From Gemmatimonadota bacterium (GTDB taxonomy: Bacteria; Gemmatimonadota; Gemmatimonadetes; Gemmatimonadales; GWC2-71-9): DNA of 64,000 nt. Location of the stretch: positions 432,504-496,503 of the forward strand of contig QHVB01000025.1 of NCBI GenBank assembly GCA_003222195.1, read 5' to 3'. The notes under the pieces were generated by a model. That model was not told the origin of the DNA. It saw nothing but the letters and a program-made list of their open reading frames with translations, and did no database searches. The position numbers and the translations under genes were made by a program. Numbering within the stretch: position 1 is the first letter of the stretch; each line of letters opens with the position of its first letter. Positions 25,189 to 33,359 of the stretch are shown here, in pieces.

Positions 25189-26797
25189 CGAGATCGCAGA
25201 CTTCGTCGATGATCGCGCGGAGTGCGTCGCCGCTGACGCGCTTGGCCGCTTCCCGCAGCTCCTGCGCGCGCTCGCGGGCGCGGGCGCCCTTGTACAGCAG
25301 CGTACGGATATCGACTGGTTCTCCATTCGTCCGGCTCAGCGCGGGTCCGCGGCCCGGGGCCCCGCCAATCAACTCCGCGAGCGACGCTGGTCCCACCCCC
25401 GCGGCGACTAACTGTTGATACCGCGTCCACGTACCCGCGATATCGGACGACTCCGCACTGACTGGCGGCGCGGGCTTCCTCGGCGGAGGCGGCGGAACGG
25501 GCGGCCTTGGTGGCGCGGGAGCCGATGCGGGTGCGGCGTGCTCCGCCCCCCCCAATCGCCGGATGGCCAGTGTCGCGGCTGCGAGCGCGGCAGCGGTCGC
25601 GGTTTCATCGCCGGTCCCGGACGCGGACAGGATTTCTCCCGCCTTGCGGAGCTCCGCGGCGAACAGCGCCGGCTGGTTCACCGCGATGCCGCTCGACACT
25701 CCTTCGCGCGCGGCCTGCGCGAACTCGGCGACGCGCTCGGCCACCGGACCTCCGCCCGCTGAACCCAGGGCGCGGAAGGTGCCGGCGAGCGTATGCGCGC
25801 GCAGCTCGCGCTGTGTCGCGCTCGCCGCCCGCTCGAGGGAATCCGCGGCCTGGCGCAAATGCTCGCCGTGGCTCACGAGCTCGAGCTGGCCCAGCGTCGC
25901 GGGTCGCGCGCTCTCGCCCGCCGGGGGCGTGCCGCGCCGCACGATGGTCGCGACGCTTTCGATCGGCACGATGTCGGGCTCGTTGTCCATGAAATGGACG
26001 AGCAGCCCCGCAAATTTTCGGAACTCCGCACTCTCGGGATCGGGCCGGCCGCGCTCGGCGACCTCGCGCGCCGCGTGCGCGATCGACGTCGCCGCCATCT
26101 GAAACAGCTCGGCGATCGTGTCGCCAAACCCGGCGGGCGGTGCGCCCTCCCCGCTGGTGCGGCTTGCCTCGCCGATCGCCTGCTCGATGCCCTCGAGCAG
26201 ATCCGGCAAGGGTGGCAAGTCGTTCAAGGCCGCGAGTCCACGCAGCGGCTGCAACGCCTTGAGCACCTGTTGCAGCGGATCGTGCGCCAGCGGATTCGTG
26301 CGCAAGGCACGGCCGGCGCGATCGAGCGCGCTCGCGATCGCGGCGCCTTCACGCGCCACGAACGCGCGTGTCCCCGCGTCGAGGCCCATCGCCTCCACCG
26401 CGCGGATCTGGGCCGATGGCCGGCCGCCCAGTTGCTCGAGCTGGGTGGCCACCGCCTCGGCCTTCGCCGTGTCCTCGTTCGTCCACGTCGCGGCTTTGCG
26501 GACGAAGATCTTGAGGTCGTCGACGGCTCGGATGGCGATTTGCTTGATCGCCGCGTCCCACGGCCGCCGGCCCTCGCGCACGCCCCGCGCGAGCGCTTCG
26601 AAACCCATCGCTGCCCGCGCGATCGCTTGCTGGTTCGCCATCAGGGCGCTGCCGCGGAACGCGCGCGCGAGCCGCACCAGCTCGTCGGCCGCGGGCGGCG
26701 CCGCGGGTTGGAGCAGAGCATCGAGCCGGTCGAGATATTCCCCCGCCTCGAGGGCGAAGAAGTCCGACATGCCGAGGGGCGGGAGCGGCTGCGTCAT
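25163..26797 (-). CDS. Hpt-like helical signalling protein (CheA N-terminus-like)
   Basis: 544 residues, almost entirely Ala-rich helices. Near residue 42 the segment RLARAFRGSALMAN aligns with the histidine phosphotransfer motif (HxLKGSA) but with Arg where the phosphorylated His should be. A second Hpt-like site near residue 345, RAHTLAGTFRALG, keeps the His. Between them DNEPDIVPIESVATI resembles the acidic/Pro linker of Hpt-array proteins of the type found in CheA/PilL relatives. A Pro-rich linker (PAPPRPPVPPPPPRKPAPP) precedes a helical C-terminus. It is probably a scaffold or phosphotransfer partner of a chemosensory or gliding-type system encoded elsewhere. It is divergent from the ABC gene at 26830. 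Confidence 0.55.
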   Translation of the reverse strand: MTQPLPPLGMSDFFALEAGEYLDRLDALLQPAAPPAADELVRLARAFRGSALMANQQAIARAAMGFEALARGVREGRRPWDAAIKQIAIRAVDDLKIFVRKAATWTNEDTAKAEAVATQLEQLGGRPSAQIRAVEAMGLDAGTRAFVAREGAAIASALDRAGRALRTNPLAHDPLQQVLKALQPLRGLAALNDLPPLPDLLEGIEQAIGEASRTSGEGAPPAGFGDTIAELFQMAATSIAHAAREVAERGRPDPESAEFRKFAGLLVHFMDNEPDIVPIESVATIVRRGTPPAGESARPATLGQLELVSHGEHLRQAADSLERAASATQRELRAHTLAGTFRALGSAGGGPVAERVAEFAQAAREGVSSGIAVNQPALFAAELRKAGEILSASGTGDETATAAALAAATLAIRRLGGAEHAAPASAPAPPRPPVPPPPPRKPAPPVSAESSDIAGTWTRYQQLVAAGVGPASLAELIGGAPGRGPALSRTNGEPVDIRTLLYKGARARERAQELREAAKRVSGDALRAIIDEVCDLVVLAIEPE

Positions 26798-26829
26798 AGA
26801 GGAAACAACATAAGTAGATTAGGCGCTCG

Positions 26830-27561
26830 GTGGCCATGGTGCTCGAAGTCAAAGACTTGCGTTATCACTTGCCCGGAAACGGCAGGCCACTGGTCGACGG
26901 GATCTCGTTCTCCGTGGGAGCCGGTGAGACCCTGGTGCTGCTCGGCCGAAGCGGCGCGGGGAAGACCACGACGCTGAAGCTCGTGAACCGGCTGCTCGAG
27001 CCGAGCAGTGGTGACGTGCGGGTCTCGGGGACGCCCGCGCACGCCGTGGAGCCGACAGAGCTGCGACGGCGCATCGGTTACGTGATTCAGGAGATCGGAC
27101 TCTTCCCGCATTTCACTGTGGCGGCAAACGTCGGACTGTTGCCTCGCCTCGCGCAGTGGCCCCGCGATCGGATCGATGCGCGCGTGCGCGAGCTGCTCGC
27201 GCTCGTCGGACTCGACGCCGTGGAGTTCGCGGCGCGCTTTCCCCATCAGCTCTCGGGCGGCCAGCGGCAACGCGTCGGTGTGGCGCGCGCGCTCGCGCTC
27301 GATCCTCCGCTCCTGCTGCTCGACGAGCCATTTGGGGCGCTCGATCCGATCACACGGCTCGAGCTGCAGCGGGAATTCCGCGCGCTCGCAACCAAGCTTG
27401 GCAAAGCCGCCCTGTTCGTGACGCACGATGTGCGTGAAGGACTCCTGCTGGGCACCCGCATCGCGCTGCTCGATGGGGGACGGCTCGCCTTCCTCGGCAC
27501 ACCCGACGATTTTCGAGCCAGCTCTCTACCCGAAGTCCGCAAATTCATGGAAGCCGCCTGA
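26830..27561 (+). CDS. ABC transporter ATPase, osmoprotectant (OpuC/ProV-like)
   Basis: 243-residue ABC ATPase that would power betaine/choline-type uptake. Walker A GRSGAGKTTTLKLVNRL, Q-loop VIQEIGLFPHFTV, signature LSGGQRQRVGVARALA, Walker B LLLLDEPFGALDP and switch His in LFVTHDVREG are all intact. The motif RRRIGYVIQEIGLFPH is typical of the OpuCA/QAT subgroup. No CBS domains follow, in contrast to longer OpuCA proteins. It starts at GTG 26830 or ATG 26836. The permease gene overlaps its stop. Confidence 0.92.
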   Translation: MAMVLEVKDLRYHLPGNGRPLVDGISFSVGAGETLVLLGRSGAGKTTTLKLVNRLLEPSSGDVRVSGTPAHAVEPTELRRRIGYVIQEIGLFPHFTVAANVGLLPRLAQWPRDRIDARVRELLALVGLDAVEFAARFPHQLSGGQRQRVGVARALALDPPLLLLDEPFGALDPITRLELQREFRALATKLGKAALFVTHDVREGLLLGTRIALLDGGRLAFLGTPDDFRASSLPEVRKFMEAA

Positions 27562-28187
27562 GGCTCCTCGAGTTCTACTCGCGCCACGCGGGCGAGCTCT
27601 GGCTGCTCGTCGGTCAGCACGTCGGCCTCGTGGCGATCTCCACGGGACTCGCGCTGCTCTTCGGGTTCCCGCTCGGCGTGCTGGTGGCTCACCATCCCGC
27701 GTGGCGCCGGCCGGTGCTGGGCCTGGCGAATGTGTTTCAGACGATCCCCAGCCTGGCGCTCTTCGGGCTCTTGATTCCCGTGTTCGGCATCGGCGCGTGG
27801 ACGGCGGTCACCGCACTCGTCGTCTATGGACTCCTGCCGATCGTGCGCAATACGTACACGGGGATCGCCGGCGTTGACGCCGCGGTGCGCGAGGCGGGGC
27901 GGGGCATGGGCATGACTGACGGCGAGCTGCTGCGACTCGTCGAGCTGCCGCTCGCCGCTGGCTTCATCCTCGCGGGTGTGCGAATCGCTACCGTGGTCAG
28001 CGTCGGGATCGCGACGATTGCCGCGGCGATCGGCGCCGGTGGACTCGGCGTCTACATCTTTCGCGGCGTGGCGACCGTGGACAACACCCTGATCCTCGCG
28101 GGCGCCATTCCCGCTGCGCTGCTCGCGCTGCTCGCCGACGCATTGCTCGGCCTGGTGGAGCGAAGGCTCGTCTGGCGGCAACGATGA
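27558..28187 (+). CDS. ABC transporter permease, osmoprotectant (OpuCB-like), apparent CTG start
   Basis: Membrane component of 209 residues. The conserved N-terminus (LRLLEFYSRHAGELWLLVGQHVGLVAIS, matching OpuCB residues before the first helix) lies upstream of the first GTG at 27630. The only plausible initiator is CTG 27558, which overlaps the ATPase stop as CTGA. Transmembrane helices include LVAISTGLALLFGFPLGVLV, LALFGLLIPVFGIGAWTAV and IATIAAAIGAGGLGVYIF, with the EAGRGMGMTDGELLRLVELPLA cytoplasmic EAA loop that contacts the ATPase. It overlaps the binding-protein gene by ATGA. If translation used GTG 27630, the first helix would be clipped. Confidence 0.85.
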   Translation: MRLLEFYSRHAGELWLLVGQHVGLVAISTGLALLFGFPLGVLVAHHPAWRRPVLGLANVFQTIPSLALFGLLIPVFGIGAWTAVTALVVYGLLPIVRNTYTGIAGVDAAVREAGRGMGMTDGELLRLVELPLAAGFILAGVRIATVVSVGIATIAAAIGAGGLGVYIFRGVATVDNTLILAGAIPAALLALLADALLGLVERRLVWRQR

Positions 28188-29044
28188 AGCGCGTGTTCCT
28201 GATGGCGCTCGTGTTGTCGGGTTGTGCGAAGCGCGACCGTATCGTCGTCGGCGCGAAGAACTTCACCGAGTCCGACCTGTTGGCGGAAATCGTGGCGCAG
28301 CAAATCGAGCGGCGGACGCAGGTACCGGTCCAGCGCCGATTGCATCTCGGCGGCTCGTTCGTTTGCCACCAGGCCATCCTCGCCGGCGAAATCGACTTGT
28401 ACGTCGAGTACACGGGCACGGCGTTTACGGCGATTCTGAAGCAGCCTGCGATCGCCGATCCGGACAGCGTCTACCGCTACGTCAGCGCGGCATACGCGCG
28501 TGATTTCAAGTTGCGATGGACCGCGCCATTCGGGTTCAACAATACGTTCGCCATTCTGGTGCGGCGCGCGGATGCGGAGCGGTACGGTTTGCGGTCGATT
28601 GCGGACCTCGCGCGCGTAGCGCCGCGTTGGAAGGCGGGATTCGGGTACGAGTTTCTGGAACGCGCGGACGGATTCGCGGGTCTTGCAACGGTGTACGGCC
28701 TGACATTCTCGCAGCCGCCGACCGCGATGGACCTGGGGCTCACGTATCGGGCACTGGCCGAGCGTCGCGTCGACGTCATCGCGGGGAACTCGACCGACGG
28801 ACAAATTGCGAAGCTCGATCTGGTTGCCCTGAGCGACGATCGCGGCTACTTCCCGCCCTATCAAGCGGCTCCCGTCGTGCGAGCAGCCGTGCTCGAGAAG
28901 TATCCCGCCGTTGGAGCAGCGCTGGCGGAGCTGGGCGGCAAGATCTCGGATGTGGAGATGCGGCAGCTGAACGCATTGGCCGACGTCGAGCACAAGGACA
29001 TCGCCGAAATTGCGCGGGCGTGGCTCGCGGAACGAGTCCCATGA
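28184..29044 (+). CDS. Osmoprotectant ABC transporter substrate-binding lipoprotein (OpuCC-like)
   Basis: 286 residues with a lipoprotein leader (MKRVFLMALVLSGC). The mature part is an OpuAC/glycine-betaine-binding fold: IVVGAKNFTESDLLAEIVAQQIERR, LGGSFVCHQAILAGEIDLYVEYTGTA, FGFNNTFAILVRR, GLTYRALAERRVDVIAGNSTDG and YFPPYQAAPVVR match ProX/OpuCC proteins that bind quaternary ammonium solutes. It starts at ATG 28184 inside the permease stop (ATGA) and its own stop is only 14 bases before the OsmC start, so all four genes look co-transcribed. Confidence 0.9.
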   Translation: MKRVFLMALVLSGCAKRDRIVVGAKNFTESDLLAEIVAQQIERRTQVPVQRRLHLGGSFVCHQAILAGEIDLYVEYTGTAFTAILKQPAIADPDSVYRYVSAAYARDFKLRWTAPFGFNNTFAILVRRADAERYGLRSIADLARVAPRWKAGFGYEFLERADGFAGLATVYGLTFSQPPTAMDLGLTYRALAERRVDVIAGNSTDGQIAKLDLVALSDDRGYFPPYQAAPVVRAAVLEKYPAVGAALAELGGKISDVEMRQLNALADVEHKDIAEIARAWLAERVP

Positions 29045-29058
29045 GGAGGGAGACTTCT

Positions 29059-29511
29059 ATGCCAGAAGCCGAGGGTGTCGTTGTCGTTCGGGGTGGTGCG
29101 CGAGGGTTTGTCCAGCAAGTGACGGCTGGCCGTCATCATCTGGTCGCGGATGAGCCCGTCGCCTCCGGTGGGACTGACCAGGGGTTCGGTCCTTACGAAC
29201 TAATCCTGGCTGCCCTCGGCTCGTGAATGTCGATGACCATCGCGCTGTATGCGCGACAGCAGAAGTGGCCGCTCGAGAACGTGGTCATCCGTTTGCGTCA
29301 CTCGCGGGTTCACGCCAAGGACTGTATCGATTGCATAACAAAGAACACGGATACGATGCTGGATCGGATCGACACGGAAGTTGACCTCAGCGGAGCGCTA
29401 ACGCCGGAGCAGCAACGGAAGCTCCTGGACGTCGGCGGGAAGTGTCCGGTGCATCACACCCTGAAATCAGGAATCGACATCAGGATGGCACGCGCTGCAC
29501 CACCGCCATGA
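29059..29511 (+). CDS. OsmC-family peroxiredoxin with in-frame TGA at the catalytic cysteine (candidate selenoprotein)
   Basis: Thiol peroxidase of the OsmC/Ohr family, which reduces organic hydroperoxides. ATG 29059 follows AGGAGGG. The frame runs through 55 conserved codons ending GPYELILAALGS, meets TGA at 29224-29226, and continues with SMTIALYARQQKWPLENV, the RLRHSRVHAKDC segment and GGKCPVHHTLKSGI. Relatives read LGS-Cys-TSMT at this exact spot, so residue 56 is the peroxidatic Cys position; the resolving Cys is kept at residue 129. A hairpin at 29240-29256 follows the TGA. I infer selenocysteine insertion. Alternatives are a nonsense mutation or sequencing error, or reinitiation at the ATG (29227) that directly follows the TGA. 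It is the last gene of the OpuC operon and overlaps the converging VOC gene by 32 bases. Confidence 0.72.
29240..29256 (+). promoter_or_regulatory. Candidate bacterial SECIS hairpin
   Basis: The transcript segment UCGCGC-UGUAU-GCGCGA forms a perfect 6-bp stem with a five-base loop whose second base is G, followed by U. The loop G lies 21 bases after the last base of the TGA at 29224-29226. Bacterial SECIS elements have a short stem with a G among the first two loop bases about 16-37 bases downstream of the UGA, so the position and loop agree. The hairpin is also coding sequence, so conservation is needed to separate the two roles. Confidence 0.55.
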
Positions 29512-29860
29512 TGTTGCCCTCGCTGTCCTTGAACCAGGCGGCCTTGGCGCCGCCGCCGGTGGCGATGCTGTGCTTCGTCTTGAGGCCGGGCATGCTGTAT
29601 TCCTCGAATACGACGCCGCGCGCCTTCAGGTCGGCGACCTCGGCTTCGACGTCCTTGACCTGCCAGAAGGCCTGGCTGGCTTTTGACGTGCCGGCATTGG
29701 GAGTCGGATACAGAAACACCTCGGCGCCACCGCAGATGTAGACCACACCGCCTGCGTAGACTTCGGCGGGCTCGAGCCCAACGACCTGCTCGTAGAATTT
29801 CCGCGCCCGCTCGATATTGGATGCGGGGATATACGCGCGAATCGGAGCCGTGCTGAGCAT
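29480..29860 (-). CDS. VOC-family (glyoxalase/bleomycin-resistance-like) protein
   Basis: 126-residue single VOC domain from ATG 29860, chosen because AGGAGG lies eight bases upstream. Paired beta-alpha-beta-beta-beta units are visible: APIRAYIPASNIERARKFYEQVVGL opens the first and ASQAFWQVKDVEAEVADLKARGVVFEEY the second, ending AAWFKDSEGNIMAVVQ. VOC proteins include glyoxalases, dioxygenases and antibiotic-binding proteins; the substrate is not inferable. The metal-ligand pattern is incomplete, so binding rather than catalysis is possible. Its 3' end overlaps the OsmC gene and it is divergent from msrA. Confidence 0.8.
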   Translation of the reverse strand: MLSTAPIRAYIPASNIERARKFYEQVVGLEPAEVYAGGVVYICGGAEVFLYPTPNAGTSKASQAFWQVKDVEAEVADLKARGVVFEEYSMPGLKTKHSIATGGGAKAAWFKDSEGNIMAVVQRVPS

Positions 29861-30024
29861 GGTGGAGTCCTCCTGCGGTGCCACGCTATTGCTGCCTAGC
29901 GTAAACTGCAACAACCTCGCTGGAGCGGGGGGATTGAAACACCGGGAACCCCTAGGGCCCCCACGCTCTTCAGCGGAGGTGCATCTCTGATCCCGCGGGT
30001 GAATACCTCAGAAAGGACTTCAGC

Positions 30025-30552
30025 ATGACAGATTCGACCGAACGTGCCGTGCTCGCCGGTGGCTGTTTTTGGGGAATGCAGGATCTGCTCCGACGGTACC
30101 CGGGCGTGATCGCGACGCGGGTCGGGTACACCGGCGGCGACGTTCTCAACGCGACATACCGCAATCACGGCACGCACGCCGAAGCGATCGAGATCATCTT
30201 CGATCCACGACAGATCAGCTATCGCCGGTTGCTGGAGCTCTTCTTTCAGATTCACGACCCGACGACGCGAAACCGTCAGGGCAACGACGTCGGGACGAGC
30301 TACCGCTCGGCGATCTTTTTCACTAACGAGAGTCAGAAGAAGACGGCGTACGACACGATTGCCGATGTTGAAGCCTCAGGGCTTTGGCCGGGCAAAGTCG
30401 TCACGGAGGTGGCGCCCGCCGGTCCGTTCTGGGAGGCGGAGCCCGAGCACCAGGATTATCTGGAGCGCTATCCGGACGGATACACCTGCCATTTCATTCG
30501 GCCCGACTGGGTGCTACCGCAGCGCACCGTCTCGTCGCCGGCGCACTCTTGA
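30025..30552 (+). CDS. msrA: Peptide methionine sulfoxide reductase A
   Basis: 175 residues. It reduces the S-form of methionine sulfoxide in damaged proteins using the catalytic Cys in [14 protein letters not shown] near residue 14. [25 protein letters not shown] and [22 protein letters not shown] are the substrate-binding signatures. [21 protein letters not shown] holds the usual C-terminal motif; this Cys in YTCHF may act in disulfide recycling. ATG 30025 has AAAGGA upstream. It sits beside OsmC and a DsbA-like protein, forming an oxidative-stress neighbourhood, and is close to the rhomboid gene 26 bases downstream. Confidence 0.95.
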   Translation: MTDSTERAVLAGGCFWGMQDLLRRYPGVIATRVGYTGGDVLNATYRNHGTHAEAIEIIFDPRQISYRRLLELFFQIHDPTTRNRQGNDVGTSYRSAIFFTNESQKKTAYDTIADVEASGLWPGKVVTEVAPAGPFWEAEPEHQDYLERYPDGYTCHFIRPDWVLPQRTVSSPAHS

Positions 30553-30578
30553 CCGTGAGTATGAGTAAGGTCTGAGCC

Positions 30579-31244
30579 ATGGGAACCGTGATCCCGCTCG
30601 GGGACGCAACACGACGCCCCCTGAATCGCTCGGTCGCTACGGCTCTCATCATCCTCGTCAACGCGCTCGTCTTCCTACTGGAGTTGCGGGGTGGCGAGCC
30701 TTTCGTGATGCGGTGGTCGGTGATCCCCGCCGACATCGTCGCCGGCCATCACTGGATCAACGTGCTGACGGGGATGTTCATGCATGCCAGCTGGTCGCAT
30801 ATCATCGGCAACATGGTGTTCTTGTGGGCCTTTGGGCGCGAAATCGAAGACGCGATGGGGCCAGGGCGCTACCTGGCGTTCTATCTCGTCGGCGGGGTGG
30901 TTGCCATGCTGGCCCAGTTGGGCGTCAGCCCCGGTTCCACGGTTCCCAACCTGGGCGCGAGCGGCGCGATCGCTGCGGTGATGGGCGCGTTTCTGGTCAC
31001 GTACCCGCGCGACAAGATTCGCTCAATTCTTGTCATCTTCATATTTGTGCGGGTCACCGTCATCCCGGCCGCGCTCCTGATTGGTGTATGGTTTGTCATA
31101 CAGCTGGTGAGCCTCGGTGCCGTTGCCACGACGGTGCAGACAGGCGGAGTGGCATACGTGGCTCATATCGGCGGCATGATCTTCGGCGCGCTCACCGCGC
31201 GATTGTTTGAAGACCCGCGACGGCTCGCGGCGCAGCGCGTGTAG
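30579..31244 (+). CDS. Rhomboid-family intramembrane serine protease
   Basis: 221 residues with six predicted transmembrane segments. The catalytic Ser lies in LGASGAIAAVMGAF and the partner His in VAHIGGMIFGAL; HASWSHIIGNMVFLWAFG carries the conserved HxxxN loop, and the WxFG segment matches family members. Such proteases cut within membranes, releasing domains of integral proteins. The first 20 residues are cytoplasmic and polar. No substrate can be named. It follows msrA on the same strand with a short gap. Confidence 0.92.
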   Translation: MGTVIPLGDATRRPLNRSVATALIILVNALVFLLELRGGEPFVMRWSVIPADIVAGHHWINVLTGMFMHASWSHIIGNMVFLWAFGREIEDAMGPGRYLAFYLVGGVVAMLAQLGVSPGSTVPNLGASGAIAAVMGAFLVTYPRDKIRSILVIFIFVRVTVIPAALLIGVWFVIQLVSLGAVATTVQTGGVAYVAHIGGMIFGALTARLFEDPRRLAAQRV

Positions 31245-31257
31245 CGAGACACGTCGT

Positions 31258-31779
31258 TCAGGTGTAACTCGCAATCGCCTCGCGCAGGCTGCCCTCATCG
31301 CGCCTGCCGTGATACCGCTCGTCATTGATGAAAATGGACGGCGTGCCTTCCACGCCGTTCGCGGTGCCGCTCTGCACGTCCCGCTCCACGCGAGCGGCGA
31401 ATTGGCGCGCGGCCATGGCCTTGCGATACGCGCGCCCGTCGGCACCCGCGGCCGTAGCCTGCCGCTCGAGGTCCTGAGGCTCGAGGTCGTACTGATCGGC
31501 GAATAGGGCATCGTGCATGCGCCAGAAGGCGTCCGGCCCGGCGAGTGCGGAGACGGCCTCCGCCGCCTCCGCGGCCATTTCCGCATGCGGATGGATCTCG
31601 CGCAGCGGGAAATAGCGATACACATAGCGGAAGGAATCGCCGTCGCGGCGCCGCAGCTGGCCGATGACCAGCTCGAGCGCGCGCGTGTACGGACATTCGT
31701 AGTCACCGTAGACGAGGACCGTGACTGGCGCGGTCACGGATCCACGGACGTGATCGTCGTTGCCGATGTTCAAGCTCAT
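31258..31779 (-). CDS. DsbA-family thioredoxin-fold protein with CPYT site
   Basis: 173 residues, no signal peptide. The thioredoxin fold starts with [21 protein letters not shown], in which the usual CPxC active site has lost its second Cys (CPYT). A helical insert follows ([16 protein letters not shown] and on), and the cis-Pro loop [16 protein letters not shown] is present. Cytoplasmic members of this group act as monothiol oxidoreductases or glutathione-linked enzymes rather than disulfide formers. Its start overlaps the stop of the LLM oxidoreductase gene (ATGA), so the two are translated together. Confidence 0.85.
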   Translation of the reverse strand: MSLNIGNDDHVRGSVTAPVTVLVYGDYECPYTRALELVIGQLRRRDGDSFRYVYRYFPLREIHPHAEMAAEAAEAVSALAGPDAFWRMHDALFADQYDLEPQDLERQATAAGADGRAYRKAMAARQFAARVERDVQSGTANGVEGTPSIFINDERYHGRRDEGSLREAIASYT

Positions 31780-32834
31780 AGAGTCTCCACCGCCAATTCC
31801 TGGCGCAGCGCCGGCGCGACCTTGGTACCGACCAGCTCGATCGCCTGCATCAGTTTCGCGTGCGGCAGTGAAGAGGCGTTCATTTGAAATGTGATGCGCG
31901 AGATCCCCCCCAACGCTTCGCTATGGCGAATGATCTTCTCCACCACTTCGGTGGGCTCGCCGATCAGCAAAGCGCCGTACAGTCCCCGCTGGGCGTCGTA
32001 GTGCCCCCGCGTCATGGGAGGCCAGCCGCGCTCTCCCGCCACGGAGTTCATGGCACGGGCGTAACCGGGAAAGAAGTCATCCGCCGCTTCTTGCGTCGTA
32101 GCGGCGACGTAGCCGAGCGAGTGGACGCCAACCTTGAGGCGCTCGAGCGGGTGTCCCGCTTGCTCGCCGGCCTCGCGATAGAGGTCGATGAGCGGGCGGA
32201 AGCGATGCGTTTCACCGCCGATGATCGCCACCATCAACGGCAGGCCCAGCCTGCCGGCGCGCACGAAGGATTGCGGCGTCCCGCCGACGCCTATCCAGAT
32301 GGGCAGGGGATGCTGTACCGGTCTCGGGTAGACGCCCTGTCCCGTTAACGCGGCCCGGTGCTTCCCGGACCAATGGACGTGCTCGTGCTCGCGGATCTTG
32401 AGGAGCAGGTCGAGCTTCTCCGCGAACAGCGAGTCGTAGTCTTCGAGCCGCAGGCCGAAGAGCGGGAACGCGTCGACGAACGACCCGCGCCCGACCACCA
32501 TCTCGGCGCGTCCCTGCGACAGCAGATCGAGCGTCGCGAAGTTCTGGAACACCCGCACCGGATCGGCCGCGCTGAGGACGGTGACGGCGCTCGTCAGCCG
32601 AATGCGCTGCGTGCGCGTCGCCGCCGCCGCGAGAATGATCGGCGGCGCGGAGTCGAGGTAGTCCTTCCTGTGGTGCTCGCCGATTCCGAAGACGTCCAAT
32701 CCTACGTGATCGGCATGCTCGATTTGTTCGACCAGGTCCCGCAGACGCTGCGACGGACTGACTGCGAGGCTTGCCTCATCGTACGCTGCTGCAAAACTGT
32801 CGATGCCAATTTCTAAAGCCGTGGTGCGTGGCAC
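31776..32834 (-). CDS. LLM-class flavin-dependent oxidoreductase
   Basis: 352 residues from GTG 32834; a longer frame exists but its extra residues are not conserved. The bacterial luciferase-like TIM barrel is shown by [91 protein letters not shown] and [26 protein letters not shown]. These enzymes use FMN or F420; this one resembles the FMN-type group but the substrate is unknown. It is translationally coupled to the DsbA-like gene downstream. The HxlR gene lies 79 bases upstream on the same strand. Confidence 0.88.
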   Translation of the reverse strand: MPRTTALEIGIDSFAAAYDEASLAVSPSQRLRDLVEQIEHADHVGLDVFGIGEHHRKDYLDSAPPIILAAAATRTQRIRLTSAVTVLSAADPVRVFQNFATLDLLSQGRAEMVVGRGSFVDAFPLFGLRLEDYDSLFAEKLDLLLKIREHEHVHWSGKHRAALTGQGVYPRPVQHPLPIWIGVGGTPQSFVRAGRLGLPLMVAIIGGETHRFRPLIDLYREAGEQAGHPLERLKVGVHSLGYVAATTQEAADDFFPGYARAMNSVAGERGWPPMTRGHYDAQRGLYGALLIGEPTEVVEKIIRHSEALGGISRITFQMNASSLPHAKLMQAIELVGTKVAPALRQELAVETL

Positions 32835-32913
32835 ATGGATCACGCTCCAATTGCATTGCGCCGCCACAGTGCCCGTAGCGACGCGCTTTGATGGTAATGA
32901 GACGGTGTGATGG

Positions 32914-33252
32914 TTATCGCCGCCGGGGCTTCACCTCTTGCACCAGCTCACGCCCCCAGCGTTCGATGGCCTGCGCCAGCTCGCCGAATTCGCGTCCCGC
33001 GCGCGTCAGCTCGTAGCTCACCCGCACGGGCGGGCCCGCGTCGACCTGCCGCACCAGGAGACCCTGTGCTTCGAGCTCCTTGAGGCGTGACGACAGGACC
33101 TTGTCCCCCGGCCCCTTAGCGCGTTCGGAGAGCTCGCTGAAGCGCAACGATCCCTCCTGGAGCACGTTCAGGATCAGTGCGTTCCAGGGCCGTCCCAGCA
33201 CGGCAATCGCTCGCTGGAACGTGTTGCATTGCGAATCAACGCGTTTCGGCAT
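32914..33252 (-). CDS. HxlR-family winged-helix transcriptional regulator
   Basis: 112 residues. [88 protein letters not shown] is the standard HxlR fold, including the N-terminal Cys (residue 9) that senses oxidants or aldehydes in several members. Divergent from the DoxX gene, it probably controls DoxX and itself through the inverted repeats in the shared spacer, and may also control the LLM/DsbA pair downstream. Confidence 0.92.
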   Translation of the reverse strand: MPKRVDSQCNTFQRAIAVLGRPWNALILNVLQEGSLRFSELSERAKGPGDKVLSSRLKELEAQGLLVRQVDAGPPVRVSYELTRAGREFGELAQAIERWGRELVQEVKPRRR

Positions 33253-33262
33253 GACCGCAAAT

Positions 33263-33308
33263 GTAACCAGTTACTTCCCAAAGGAAAGCCCCTTGACATC
33301 AGGAAGTA
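33263..33308. promoter_or_regulatory. HxlR/DoxX divergent control region
   Basis: The spacer holds a perfect GTAAC-CA-GTTAC palindrome (33263-33274) and a second inverted pair TACTTCC (33272-33278) and GGAAGTA (33302-33308) that brackets a consensus -35 box TTGACA (33293-33298) facing DoxX. The -10 (GACTTT, 33316-33321) is weak. Symmetric sites of this size suit a dimeric HxlR repressor. Confidence 0.6.
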
Positions 33309-33359
33309 GACTGGCGACTTTCCTTTCCGTTCGATAGTTCCATTCCACAAGAAAGCATC

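Noticed and set aside
29227..29511. Independent small gene starting at the ATG right after the OsmC TGA
   Set aside because: It would lack the first third of the OsmC fold and the catalytic position, has no ribosome site of its own, and is in frame with the upstream part. Kept only as an alternative (reinitiation) to selenocysteine.
31678..31725. CPYT active site of the DsbA-like protein as a second selenocysteine or damaged site
   Set aside because: The first Cys is encoded by a normal Cys codon and the Thr by a Thr codon; monothiol members of this family are common.
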